Below, one piece after another: positions 24,929 through 32,033 of a stretch of 33,063 nt of DNA (the stretch's first letter is position 1; each line of letters opens with the position of its first letter). This stretch comes from RUG11462 sp045649405 (GTDB taxonomy: Bacteria; Bacillota; Clostridia; Oscillospirales; Acutalibacteraceae). The translations under genes were made by a program, and so were the position numbers. The stretch covers positions 1 to 33,063 of the forward strand of contig JAZRPW010000059.1 of assembly GCA_045649405.1 (NCBI GenBank), given 5' to 3'. The notes under the pieces are model-generated. The model had not been told where the DNA came from, made no database searches, and was given only the letters and a program-made list of their open reading frames with translations.

Positions 24929-25756
24929 TTAAAAATCAGTTAAAACCATAACATCAGAAAGTTCAGAAAAATCAATAATAGGTTGAACTTTCGCTTCACA
25001 ACTGATTTTATTATTTGAGGTTTTAACCTCAACAACAGTTCCGATGATTAAGTCTTTAGGGAAAATGCCACCATCACCAGAAGTGACAATGAAATCACCA
25101 GAAGAAATGGTGTTATCACTTGGAATATAAATCATCTTAGCAAAACCATCAACACTTAAACCAGCGTCGCCAGTAACTATTCCAGTGTCTCTTGAATGGT
25201 TATCAATTGATGAAATGTTGATATTTGGATTTAAAACAGTCATAATTGTGCTTTGAGTTGAATAAACATCACAAACATATCCAACTAAACCTTCTGCTGT
25301 AATAACTGGGTCATACGGATTAATGCCATCAACTGATCCTTTGTCAATTGAAAATGTTGCGTAGGTATCGTTGTTGTTAACAGAAATTACTGAAGCAGAA
25401 TTGAATTTGTATGTAGGATTTTCTTCTTTGATTTCCAAAAAATCCTTGTAAAATTCATTTTGTTTTTTTGCCTTTTCATAATCAACAAGAATTTTGTTCT
25501 TTTCAGCTAACTCGCTTTTTAACTCTTTGATTTTTGCTTGCAATTTTTTATTATCTTCAATTTTTTTAGAATTTTCATTAATCGAATCTGAAATTCCATC
25601 AAAAAACTTTTGAGCAGGAGAAAGAACAGAAGTGATTAAATTTGATGTTGGCGCTGACAAATCAAAAGCAAAACCACAAATAATAATACTAATAATCAAA
25701 AGCAACGATACAACTGAAATTATTTTAATCTTTTTACTTCTAAAGAAAAAGTTCAA
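24929..25756 (-). CDS. mreC: Rod shape-determining protein MreC
   Basis: A 275-residue protein: basic N terminus, one membrane helix (about 9-30), a coiled coil (about 58-95, KKLQAKIKELKSELAEKNK), then the two beta barrels with FNSASVISVNNNDTYATFSI, DKGSVDGINPYDPVITAEGLVGYV and SGDGGIFPKDLIIGTVVEV. MreC is the extracytoplasmic scaffold that binds PBP2 and MreB's membrane partners. Size is normal. It lies between mreB (19 bases) and mreD (11 bases). Confidence 0.94.
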   Translation of the reverse strand: MNFFFRSKKIKIISVVSLLLIISIIICGFAFDLSAPTSNLITSVLSPAQKFFDGISDSINENSKKIEDNKKLQAKIKELKSELAEKNKILVDYEKAKKQNEFYKDFLEIKEENPTYKFNSASVISVNNNDTYATFSIDKGSVDGINPYDPVITAEGLVGYVCDVYSTQSTIMTVLNPNINISSIDNHSRDTGIVTGDAGLSVDGFAKMIYIPSDNTISSGDFIVTSGDGGIFPKDLIIGTVVEVKTSNNKISCEAKVQPIIDFSELSDVMVLTDF

Positions 25757-25775
25757 AGATGTTCACTCCTTTAAA

Positions 25776-26807
25776 TTAATAGTATTTTGCTCGTTTTTGA
25801 TATGAGTCAAATGGCAAATCAAGTTCAAGACGTTTTGAAATACCTTTTGCAACACAGTCAATAGGGTCGTTTGCAATATTAACTGGCATTGCAGTTTCTC
25901 TTGAAATCAACAAATCAATGCCTGGTAACATTGCACCACCACCAGTTAAAGTAATACCTTTATCAATGATATCAGCAGCAAGTTCAGGTGGAGTTGATTC
26001 AAGTGTCTGTTTAATTGCGTTTACAATTCTTGAAAGTGGCTCGAATAAAGCTTCTCTAATTTCTCTTGCTGTAATATTGATGTTTTTAGGCAAACCGTCA
26101 ATCAAGTTTCTACCTTTGATTTCCATAGTTGCAGTTTCTTCGCCTTCAAACTCGCAAGCAGAGCCAATTGTAAGTTTAATATCTTCTGCTGTACGCTCGC
26201 CGATAAGAAGATTGTGTCTTTTTCTAATATACGAAATAATTGCTTCGTCCATGTCGTCACCAGCAGTTTTAATTGTCATAGCAGTAACAATATCTCCAAG
26301 TGAAATAACTGCAACTTCACTTGTGCCACCACCGATATCAACAACCATGCTGCCTACTGAGTCGAAAACAGGAAGGCCAGCACCTAAAGCTGCAGCCATT
26401 GATTCTTCAATCAAATCAACTGCATTTGCACCTGCTTGTCTTGCAGCGTCATTTACTGCACGGCTTTCAACTTCAGTTACGCCAGAAGGAATGCAAATTA
26501 CAACTCTTACACGAGATACAAACGAGCCATGCATTGCATCTTTGAAAAATCTTTTTAACATTGCAGCTGTAACATCGTAGTCTGCAATAACGCCATTTTT
26601 CAATGGTCTAACTGCAACAATAGAACCAGGAGTTCTACCGATCATCTCTCTTGCTTCTTTACCAACAGCCTTAACCTCGCCATTTTTAACATCAACAGCA
26701 ACAACAGATGGTTCACGCATAATAATGCCTTTTGTTTTAACACAAACCAAGGTGTTTGCTGTTCCAAGGTCAACGCCAATATCTCTACTAAAACTAAATA
26801 AATTCAC
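25776..26807 (-). CDS. mreB: Rod shape-determining protein MreB
   Basis: A 343-residue actin-like ATPase starting with GTG behind AAAGGAG. Blocks: DIGVDLGTANTLVCVKTKGII (phosphate 1), GRTPGSIVAVRPLKNGVIADYD, VVDIGGGTSEVAVISLG (phosphate 2), MDEAIISYIRKRHNLLIGERTAE, and TLTGGGAMLPGIDLLI (adenosine). The N terminus NLFSFSRD is a short membrane-binding segment. It makes short filaments at the membrane that guide the elongasome. First gene of the shape operon, with a strong promoter at 26863-26891. Confidence 0.97.
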   Translation of the reverse strand: MNLFSFSRDIGVDLGTANTLVCVKTKGIIMREPSVVAVDVKNGEVKAVGKEAREMIGRTPGSIVAVRPLKNGVIADYDVTAAMLKRFFKDAMHGSFVSRVRVVICIPSGVTEVESRAVNDAARQAGANAVDLIEESMAAALGAGLPVFDSVGSMVVDIGGGTSEVAVISLGDIVTAMTIKTAGDDMDEAIISYIRKRHNLLIGERTAEDIKLTIGSACEFEGEETATMEIKGRNLIDGLPKNINITAREIREALFEPLSRIVNAIKQTLESTPPELAADIIDKGITLTGGGAMLPGIDLLISRETAMPVNIANDPIDCVAKGISKRLELDLPFDSYQKRAKYY

Positions 26808-26862
26808 TATTAAAATCTCCTTTAAATATTCAAAAGATATTTATACATATTTAATCTATTAT

Positions 26863-26891
26863 ATTATAGCAAATAAATATTAAATAGACAA
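26863..26891 (-). promoter_or_regulatory. SigA-type promoter for the mreB operon
   Basis: TTGTCT (26891-26886), 17-base spacer, perfect TATAAT (26868-26863), about 55 bases before the mreB start. Confidence 0.75.
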
Positions 26892-26968
26892 CTATTTTTT
26901 TAATATTTTTTCAATTTTTTTGCAAAATAAAAATGAGTGGTCAAACATTTCATAAATGAGGGGATTTT

Positions 26969-28393
26969 TTGAGAATTTATAGTGATATTAACGAAAATTT
27001 ACGAGTTGTTAAAAAACTTATGCCTGTTGGAAAAAGTTTTGATGTTATTGCAAGAGAAATTTTAGTCGATAATAAAAAATCTTTTATATTGTTTATTGAT
27101 GGATTTATTAAAGATTCAATAATGGTTCACGTTATGAAAGAACTTCAAAAAGTAACCGATGTGAAGAATGAAAATTCTAGAAAAATCTATCTAAAAAATA
27201 TACCTCACATTGAAGTTAGTATTGAGCATGATTTACAAATGGTTGTAAATGATGTTTTGTCAGGTCGTTTAGCTTTGTTTGTTGATGGAAATGATTCTGT
27301 AGTGATGATTGATGCCAGAGAATATCCAGCACGAGAACCATCAGAATCACACATTGAAAAAACAACAAGGGGTGCTAGAGATGACTTCGTTGAAACAGTT
27401 AAATTTAACACTACTTTGATTAGAAGAAGAGTTAGAGATCCACATTTGGTTTTTGAAGGTGTAAGAGTAGGGGAAATGTCCAAAACAGATGTTGTTGTTG
27501 GTTATTTAGATGACAAGGTTAATAAAAAGCTTTTGAATAAGATTATAAACAAGCTCAACAATATAAATATTCACGCTTTAACCATGGGAGAAAAGAGTCT
27601 AGAAGAGATTTTAGTTAAGAAAAAATGGTACAATCCCATGCCACTTTTTCGCGTTTCTGAAAGGCCAGAAACCGTTGCTGCACACATTATGGAAGGACAC
27701 ATAGTGATTCTTGTTGACACTTCTCCAACGGCAATAATTTTGCCAACAACTTTGCTGTATTTCACACAATATGTAGAAGATTATTATCAATCTCCAATTT
27801 CAGGTACATTAACTCGCTTAATAAGAATGTTAGCAATACCATTAGCTCAATTTTTAGTACCATTATTTATGCTTGTAGTTAGATATCCAATACATTCATT
27901 GAATTTTGCACAGTTTTTAGTACCAGAGCAAACAGGAGAAATTTCAATTTTTGTGCAGATTATTCTAATAGAATTTTGGCTTGAAATATTGCGGCTTTCA
28001 TCCTTGCATACACCTGCGAATATGGAGTCTGCTTTTAGTATAATCGGCGGATTGATTTTGGGTGATTTTGCCATTTCAATGAACTTATTAATTGCAGATA
28101 CAATTTTATTCACAGTTGCATCTGCTGTGTGTAATCATTGTATTGCAAATCCTGAGCTTGGAAATGCAATAAAAATATTTAGGTGGTTCTTAATTGCATT
28201 AACTGGATTGTTTGGAATATGGGGCTTTTTAGTCGCATTTTTTATGGAAATTTTAATAGTTTGCACAACTAAAACTTTTGATGAACAACATGGTTATTTG
28301 TGGCCAATCATTCCGTTTAACTTTAATGCTTTGAAACACTTTTTAATAAGATATCCACTAGCAAAATTTGAAAAGAAAAAAGACACTTTCTAA
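26969..28393 (+). CDS. spoVAF: SpoVAF-type GerA family spore germination protein
   Basis: A 474-residue protein starting with TTG at 26969, behind GAGGGG. The soluble half has RRRVRDPHLVFEGVRVGEMSKTDV-type GerA blocks, then RVSERPETVAAHIMEGHIVI and VDTSPTAIILPTTLLYFTQ, and the membrane half has about five helices with SLHTPANMESAFSIIGGLILGD and WPIIPFNFNALKHFLIR at the end. These phrases match SpoVAF more closely than nutrient-receptor A subunits. SpoVAF lies in the inner spore membrane and helps early germination, with the SpoVA channel and germinosome. No spoVA genes are beside it here. Expression in the forespore (SigG) is expected, but I found no clear promoter. Confidence 0.88.
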   Translation: MRIYSDINENLRVVKKLMPVGKSFDVIAREILVDNKKSFILFIDGFIKDSIMVHVMKELQKVTDVKNENSRKIYLKNIPHIEVSIEHDLQMVVNDVLSGRLALFVDGNDSVVMIDAREYPAREPSESHIEKTTRGARDDFVETVKFNTTLIRRRVRDPHLVFEGVRVGEMSKTDVVVGYLDDKVNKKLLNKIINKLNNINIHALTMGEKSLEEILVKKKWYNPMPLFRVSERPETVAAHIMEGHIVILVDTSPTAIILPTTLLYFTQYVEDYYQSPISGTLTRLIRMLAIPLAQFLVPLFMLVVRYPIHSLNFAQFLVPEQTGEISIFVQIILIEFWLEILRLSSLHTPANMESAFSIIGGLILGDFAISMNLLIADTILFTVASAVCNHCIANPELGNAIKIFRWFLIALTGLFGIWGFLVAFFMEILIVCTTKTFDEQHGYLWPIIPFNFNALKHFLIRYPLAKFEKKKDTF

Positions 28394-28410
28394 AGCCGAA
28401 AGTGTCTTTT
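28378..28410. terminator. Two-way terminator between spoVAF and upp
   Basis: AAAAGACACTTTC (28378-28390) and its inverse copy (28398-28410) with a 7-base loop that contains the spoVAF stop codon. T-runs on both sides let it serve both convergent genes. Confidence 0.82.
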
Positions 28411-28420
28411 AAATTTAATA

Positions 28421-29050
28421 TTATTTTGTGCCGAAAATTCTGTCGCCAGCATCACCAAGACCTGGAACAATATAACCTTTTTCATTAAGTTTTTCATCAA
28501 CGTTTGCACAGTAAATTTGCACATCAGGATGAGCTTTTGAAAGTGCTTCAATACCTTCTGGAGCAGCAATCATACACAAGAATTTAATATTATTTCCGCC
28601 ATAACCTTTGATTTGAGCAATAGCATCAATTGCAGAACCGCCAGTTGCAAGCATTGGGTCAACTACAACAATGAGTCTATCTTCAATATCAGGTGGCAAT
28701 TTGCAATAATATTCGTGTGGCTCTAATGTTTCTTCGTCACGGTACATACCAATGTGACCAACTTTTGCAGTTGGAACAAGATTTAAAAGTCCGTTAACCA
28801 TACCAAGACCTGCACGAAGAATAGGCACAACTGCTAATTTTTTACCTTTAATCATTTTTTGAGTTGTTTTTGTGATTGGTGTTTCGATTTCTACCTCTTC
28901 TAAAGGCAAGTCTCTCAACGCTTCAAAACACATAAACATTGTAATTTCTTCAACCAATTCTCTAAATTCTTTGTTAGAAGTTGTTGTTTGTCTGAGAATT
29001 GTAGTTTTATGTTGAATTAAAGGGTGGTCAAAAATTGTTACATTTTTCAT
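28421..29050 (-). CDS. upp: Uracil phosphoribosyltransferase
   Basis: The start is the ATG at 29050, giving the usual 209 residues and the family start KNVTIFDHPLIQHK; AAGGAG lies about 11 bases upstream. Key blocks: VPILRAGLGMVNGLL, GHIGMYRDEETLEPHEYY, the PRPP loop VVVDPMLATGGSAIDA, and the uracil-binding end YIVPGLGDAGDRIFGT. It converts uracil and PRPP to UMP. The uracil permease gene is directly upstream, but upp also has its own promoter over a large inverted repeat. Confidence 0.97.
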   Translation of the reverse strand: MKNVTIFDHPLIQHKTTILRQTTTSNKEFRELVEEITMFMCFEALRDLPLEEVEIETPITKTTQKMIKGKKLAVVPILRAGLGMVNGLLNLVPTAKVGHIGMYRDEETLEPHEYYCKLPPDIEDRLIVVVDPMLATGGSAIDAIAQIKGYGGNNIKFLCMIAAPEGIEALSKAHPDVQIYCANVDEKLNEKGYIVPGLGDAGDRIFGTK

Positions 29051-29071
29051 GAAAATTTTATCTCCTTCAAA

Positions 29072-29106
29072 ATAATAGTACAAGCATCATCTGCTTGTAC
29101 TATTAT
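29072..29106. repeat. Perfect 15-bp inverted repeat before upp
   Basis: ATAATAGTACAAGCA (29072-29086) and its exact inverse (29092-29106) with a 5-base centre. It overlaps the upp -10 element and start region, so an operator is likely; in read-through RNA from uraA it would form a hairpin followed only by TTTTG. Confidence 0.7.
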
Positions 29107-29130
29107 ACTACATAATTTATCAAAAATCAA
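29102..29130 (-). promoter_or_regulatory. SigA-type promoter for upp
   Basis: TTGATT (29130-29125), 17-base spacer, perfect TATAAT (29107-29102). The -10 forms one end of the 15-bp dyad. Confidence 0.68.
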
Positions 29131-29135
29131 TAAAA

Positions 29136-30506
29136 TTAATCTTCTTTAAGTCCTTTTTTAAGAACGATATTTGTAATAATACCTAAGATAAGAGCACAAG
29201 CAATAGCAGTTATTGTAACTTTACCAATTGCAAGAGCCATACCGCCAATACCTGTAATGAGAATTACAGAAGCTGTGAAAAGGTTTGGATTTTGCTCGAG
29301 GTCAACTTTTTGAAGCATTTTAAGACCAGATACAGCAATGAAACCATAAAGAGTAATACACACGCCACCCATAACGCAACCAGGAATTGAATCAAGGAAA
29401 GCAACGAAAGGTGAAACAAAAGAAACAAGTATCGAAAGAATGGCTGTTGTTGTAATTGTAACAACTGAAGCGTTTCTTGTAATAGCAACACAACCAACAG
29501 ATTCGCCATAGGTAGTGTTTGGACAGCCACCAAAAATTGCACCAAACATCGAACCAACACCATCACCTAAAAGTGTTCTTGAAAGGCCAGGATCTTCAAG
29601 AAGGTCTTTTTCAATGATTGAAGAAAGGTTTTTGTGGTCAGCAATATGTTCAGCAAATACAACAAATGCAACAGGAACATATGCAACAAAAAGAGTTGTG
29701 AAATAATTTGCATCAAGGTTTTTGATTTCAGGGAATGCTTTTAAGAAAGTAAACTCTGGAACAGAAACAAATGTAGAAACGTTTACGCCGTTTGCAACCA
29801 AAGCCTTGAATGGAGCAAGATCTAAAACGATTAAGCTTTCAACTCCGGTTTTGAAACCTATAATTGTGAAAATGCCAGCTACAGCATAACCTGCTAAAAT
29901 ACCAATAATAAACGGAATAAGTTTAGCCATTTTTTTACCGTAAGTAGAACAAATAACAACAACAAACAATGTAACAATAGCACAAACTAATGAAACCCAA
30001 ACATTTGTTGTCATAATAAATGAACCGTTAGCGTCTTGTGGAGCATAACTCATAGCATCTTTAACAGCTGCACTAGCAAGTGAAAGACCGATAATTGCAA
30101 CCGTAGGTCCAATTACAACAGGTGGCATTAATTTATTAATCCAGTTAACGCCAGCAAATTTAATGATTATTGCAATAACAACATATACAAGACCTGCTAA
30201 AATGGCACCGATAATAATACCAAGGAATCCCATTGCAGCAGATACAGCACCTGAAAAAGCAGCAACCATTGAACTAATAAAAGCGAATGATGAGCCTAAA
30301 AATACAGGGCTTCTAAATTTTGTGAAGAGTTGGTAAATAATTGTACCAACACCAGCACCAAAAAGAGCAGCGGAAGCTGTCATACCATTACCAACGATTG
30401 CAGGAACTGCAATTGTTGCAGCCATAATTGCTAGTAATTGTTGAATTGCGAAAACGATCATTTGACCGAATTTCGGCTTGTCTTTAACATCAAATACTAA
30501 TTTCAT
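29136..30506 (-). CDS. uraA: Uracil permease (NCS2 family)
   Basis: A 456-residue transporter with about 14 membrane segments. NCS2 signatures: FAIQQLLAIMAATIAVPAIV at the start, GSSFAFISSM, PPVVIGPTVAIIGLSLA, VFAEHIADHKNLSSI (the substrate-binding glutamate of transmembrane helix 8), and GGCPNTTYGESVG (helix 10 region). The AEHIADH form with GCPNTTYGE points to uracil rather than xanthine or guanine. It imports uracil, probably with protons, for Upp downstream. Promoter at 30561-30589. Confidence 0.94.
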   Translation of the reverse strand: MKLVFDVKDKPKFGQMIVFAIQQLLAIMAATIAVPAIVGNGMTASAALFGAGVGTIIYQLFTKFRSPVFLGSSFAFISSMVAAFSGAVSAAMGFLGIIIGAILAGLVYVVIAIIIKFAGVNWINKLMPPVVIGPTVAIIGLSLASAAVKDAMSYAPQDANGSFIMTTNVWVSLVCAIVTLFVVVICSTYGKKMAKLIPFIIGILAGYAVAGIFTIIGFKTGVESLIVLDLAPFKALVANGVNVSTFVSVPEFTFLKAFPEIKNLDANYFTTLFVAYVPVAFVVFAEHIADHKNLSSIIEKDLLEDPGLSRTLLGDGVGSMFGAIFGGCPNTTYGESVGCVAITRNASVVTITTTAILSILVSFVSPFVAFLDSIPGCVMGGVCITLYGFIAVSGLKMLQKVDLEQNPNLFTASVILITGIGGMALAIGKVTITAIACALILGIITNIVLKKGLKED

Positions 30507-30560
30507 TTTTCTAACCTCTTTTATTTTAATATTTTTGATAAAAGAATTTTATCATCTAGT

Positions 30561-30589
30561 AATATAACAAAAACTTGATATCAAGTCAA
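30561..30589 (-). promoter_or_regulatory. SigA-type promoter for uraA with internal palindrome
   Basis: TTGACT (30589-30584), 17-base spacer, TATATT (30566-30561). A perfect 14-base palindrome, ACTTGATATCAAGT (30573-30586), spans the end of the -35 and the spacer and could be an operator. Confidence 0.6.
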
Positions 30590-30666
30590 TAGTTATCACA
30601 ATATTTTGTATAATGTTATAAAATCTCGCACTTTATTTTGTATATTTTGATTAAATTCTCTCTGCC

Positions 30667-30695
30667 TTGACTTGAGCCAAAAAATATATTATAAT
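30667..30695 (+). promoter_or_regulatory. SigA-type promoter for tRNA-Arg
   Basis: TTGACT (30667-30672), 17-base spacer, perfect TATAAT (30690-30695), 13 bases before the tRNA 5' end. Confidence 0.78.
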
Positions 30696-30708
30696 ACATA
30701 AAAACCAA

Positions 30709-30783
30709 GCCCCTATAGTTAAATGGATATAATAACCCCCACCTAAGGGTTAGTTATAGGTTCGATTCCTATTGGGGGCGCCA
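30709..30783 (+). tRNA. tRNA-Arg(CCU), unusual anticodon arm
   Basis: A 75-base tRNA with encoded CCA. The acceptor stem GCCCCTA pairs with TGGGGGC, D-arm is GTTA/TAAT with GG in the loop, and the T-arm ATAGG/CCTAT closes the loop TTCGATT. With a 7-base anticodon loop the loop is CACCTAA: anticodon CCT with A37, but position 33 is A in place of the near-universal T, and the stem ACCCC/GGGTT has one C-T mismatch. A perfect stem (AACCC/GGGTT) would need an 8-base loop. The gene might be a normal tRNA with a variant arm or be decaying. Confidence 0.82.
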
Positions 30784-30963
30784 AATAACAACATTGTAGT
30801 CTGTCTGCAATGTTGTTATTTTTTTATTTTTAATTAATCGAACCTAATATAGGTGTTTTTCGGTTGGTGCTTTAGCACCGAGAAAAACCTGTTAAAATCT
30901 TTTCGGACTGTCAAGTCCGTTGATATTGCTTGCAATATCTTGATTCCTATTGGGGGCGCCAAA
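30764..30963. repeat. 22-bp direct repeat of tRNA 3' end bounding a hairpin-rich insert
   Basis: The 22 bases that end tRNA-Arg and run just past its CCA (30764-30785) are repeated exactly at 30942-30963, 178 bases away. Between them are the tRNA terminator and three more hairpins: GTTTTTC..GGTGC/GCACC..GAAAAAC (about 30854-30888), CGGACT/AGTCCG (30904-30919) and GATATTG/CAATATC (30922-30939). No reading frame is visible. This is the form of attL/attR at a tRNA 3' end, or of a small non-coding mobile element. Confidence 0.7.
30784..30826 (+). terminator. Intrinsic terminator after tRNA-Arg
   Basis: AATAACAACATTG (30784-30796) and its inverse copy (30808-30820), 11-base loop, then a T-run to about 30825. 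Confidence 0.85.
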
Positions 30964-30967
30964 AGGG

Positions 30968-30998
30968 AAAAGAGCGTTAAAAAACAACGCTCTTTTTT
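30968..30998. terminator. Hairpin terminator after sigK
   Basis: AAAAGAGCGTT (30968-30978) and AACGCTCTTTT (30986-30996) form an 11-bp stem with a 7-base loop directly after the sigK stop; T-runs on both strands suggest two-way use. Confidence 0.8.
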
Positions 30999-31682
30999 CT
31001 ATTTTAGTTTATTTTTGATTTTTTCAAGCGCTTTTTTCTCGATTCTTGAAACATATGAACGAGAAATCTTCATCTTTTTCGCAATTTCTCTTTGTGTTAA
31101 CTCTGGTTTGCCATTTAATCCATATCTGTGTTCAATAATTTGTTTTTCACGTTTTTCTAAATGTTTGTTGATGATTTCATGTAGTTTCTCGCATTTTATT
31201 CTTAGTTCAATTTCTTCAGGAACATTAGTATCGTCTGAAATTATATCTATTAATGAAAGTGTGTTACCGTCCTTGTCGATATCAACTGGGTCAGACATAT
31301 AAACATCGCCGTTGGTTTTCTTTTGTGAGCGAAAGTACATTAAAATCTCATTTTCAATGCAACGCGAGCAATAAGTAGCAAGTTTTGTGCCTTTTTCAGA
31401 TGTATAAGAGTTTACACCTTTTATTAAGCCAATCGTGCCAATTGAAAGCAAATCATCTTGTTCATAACCTGCAGAATAATACTTCTTTATTATATGTGCT
31501 ACTAGTCTTAGATTGTGCTCAACAAGTTTGTTTCTTGCATTTAAATCTCTATGTTTTTCAAAAAGTTCGATATATTTTTCTTCGTCAGATTTTGACAACG
31601 CTTTTGGAAATTCATTTGTTTGATTAATGTGCAAAATCATAAACAATGAATTCAGTGCAAGTTTAATTAATTCTAAAAACAT
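30999..31682 (-). CDS. sigK: Pro-SigK, late mother-cell sporulation sigma factor
   Basis: A 227-residue sigma-70 family factor. The first 20 or so residues (MFLELIKLALNSLFMIL) are the hydrophobic pro-sequence removed by SpoIVFB, followed by NEFPKALS. Region 2 has NKLVEHNLRLVAHIIKKY, DLLSIGTIGLIKGV and GTKLATYCSRCIENEILMYFRS; region 4 ends with TQREIAKKMKISRSYVSRIEKKAL. SigK directs the final mother-cell genes for coat and cortex. The gene is whole, not split by a skin element. AGAGGTG precedes the ATG but lies within a hairpin. Confidence 0.94.
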   Translation of the reverse strand: MFLELIKLALNSLFMILHINQTNEFPKALSKSDEEKYIELFEKHRDLNARNKLVEHNLRLVAHIIKKYYSAGYEQDDLLSIGTIGLIKGVNSYTSEKGTKLATYCSRCIENEILMYFRSQKKTNGDVYMSDPVDIDKDGNTLSLIDIISDDTNVPEEIELRIKCEKLHEIINKHLEKREKQIIEHRYGLNGKPELTQREIAKKMKISRSYVSRIEKKALEKIKNKLK

Positions 31683-31688
31683 AAAAAC

Positions 31689-31717
31689 ACCTCTAAAAAC
31701 AATATGTTTTCAGAGGT
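31689..31717 (-). promoter_or_regulatory. Hairpin masking the sigK ribosome-binding site
   Basis: In the sigK leader, ACCTCT (31717-31712) pairs with the AGAGGT Shine-Dalgarno (31694-31689); with AAAAC/GTTTT inside, the stem is 11 pairs with one G-T position and a 5-base loop. It may slow translation. Confidence 0.6.
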
Positions 31718-31745
31718 TGTCTTTATAATTTAATGCATTTATTTT

Positions 31746-31775
31746 ATTGTTTCTAACACTTTTTCTTTAATATCA
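31746..31775 (-). promoter_or_regulatory. Possible SigE-type promoter for sigK
   Basis: TGATATT (31775-31769), 15-base spacer, GAAACAAT (31753-31746) resembles the SigE consensus (ATATT / CATACAAT, six of eight in the -10). Tentative. Confidence 0.3.
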
Positions 31776-31847
31776 TTCATTGTAATTATCAGGCACAAAA
31801 CCTTCAAATGTTGAATAACTGTCACCAAAAATTATTGTATTATTCAA
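31773..31847 (-). pseudogene. 5' remnant of an SGNH/GDSL-type hydrolase gene
   Basis: From a TTG at 31847, preceded by TTGGAGTG, 24 codons read MNNTIIFGDSYSTFEGFVPD and then NYNE before TGA. GDSYSTFEG is the block-I serine motif of SGNH hydrolases, including the nucleophile serine. Two more in-frame stops follow within a few codons and the other catalytic blocks are missing, so only the start of the gene survives. The 351-base gap between sigK and the topoisomerase gene holds this remnant, the sigK leader and a 33-codon frame on the other strand. Confidence 0.55.
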
Positions 31848-32033
31848 AAAATCACTCCAAATTTCAATTTAATTTTATTATCCTTAACAAAATTTTTTTC
31901 AAGAAAAATGTTTATGTACCATTTTTGCACCATCGACAGTGATATGATATTGTTAAAGAAATCGAAGATAGACCAGATTTTTACTTTGAACATAGATGCT
32001 TTGATTTTCAAAATATTTTATGGAGGATTAATT

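Noticed and set aside
25918..26580. 220-codon plus-strand frame opposite mreB
   Set aside because: It is a shadow of mreB: composition is Ser/Ala/Ile/Pro-rich, there is no ribosome site, and the minus-strand MreB match is unambiguous.
29072..29106. Terminator between uraA and upp
   Set aside because: The T-run after the stem is only four bases and a consensus promoter overlaps it, so an operator fits better.
29264..29566. 100-codon minus-strand frame inside uraA
   Set aside because: Leucine/valine/glutamine-rich out-of-frame shadow of the permease gene, with no separate start signals.
30999..31682. skin element interruption of sigK
   Set aside because: The sigK frame is continuous from pro-sequence to region 4.
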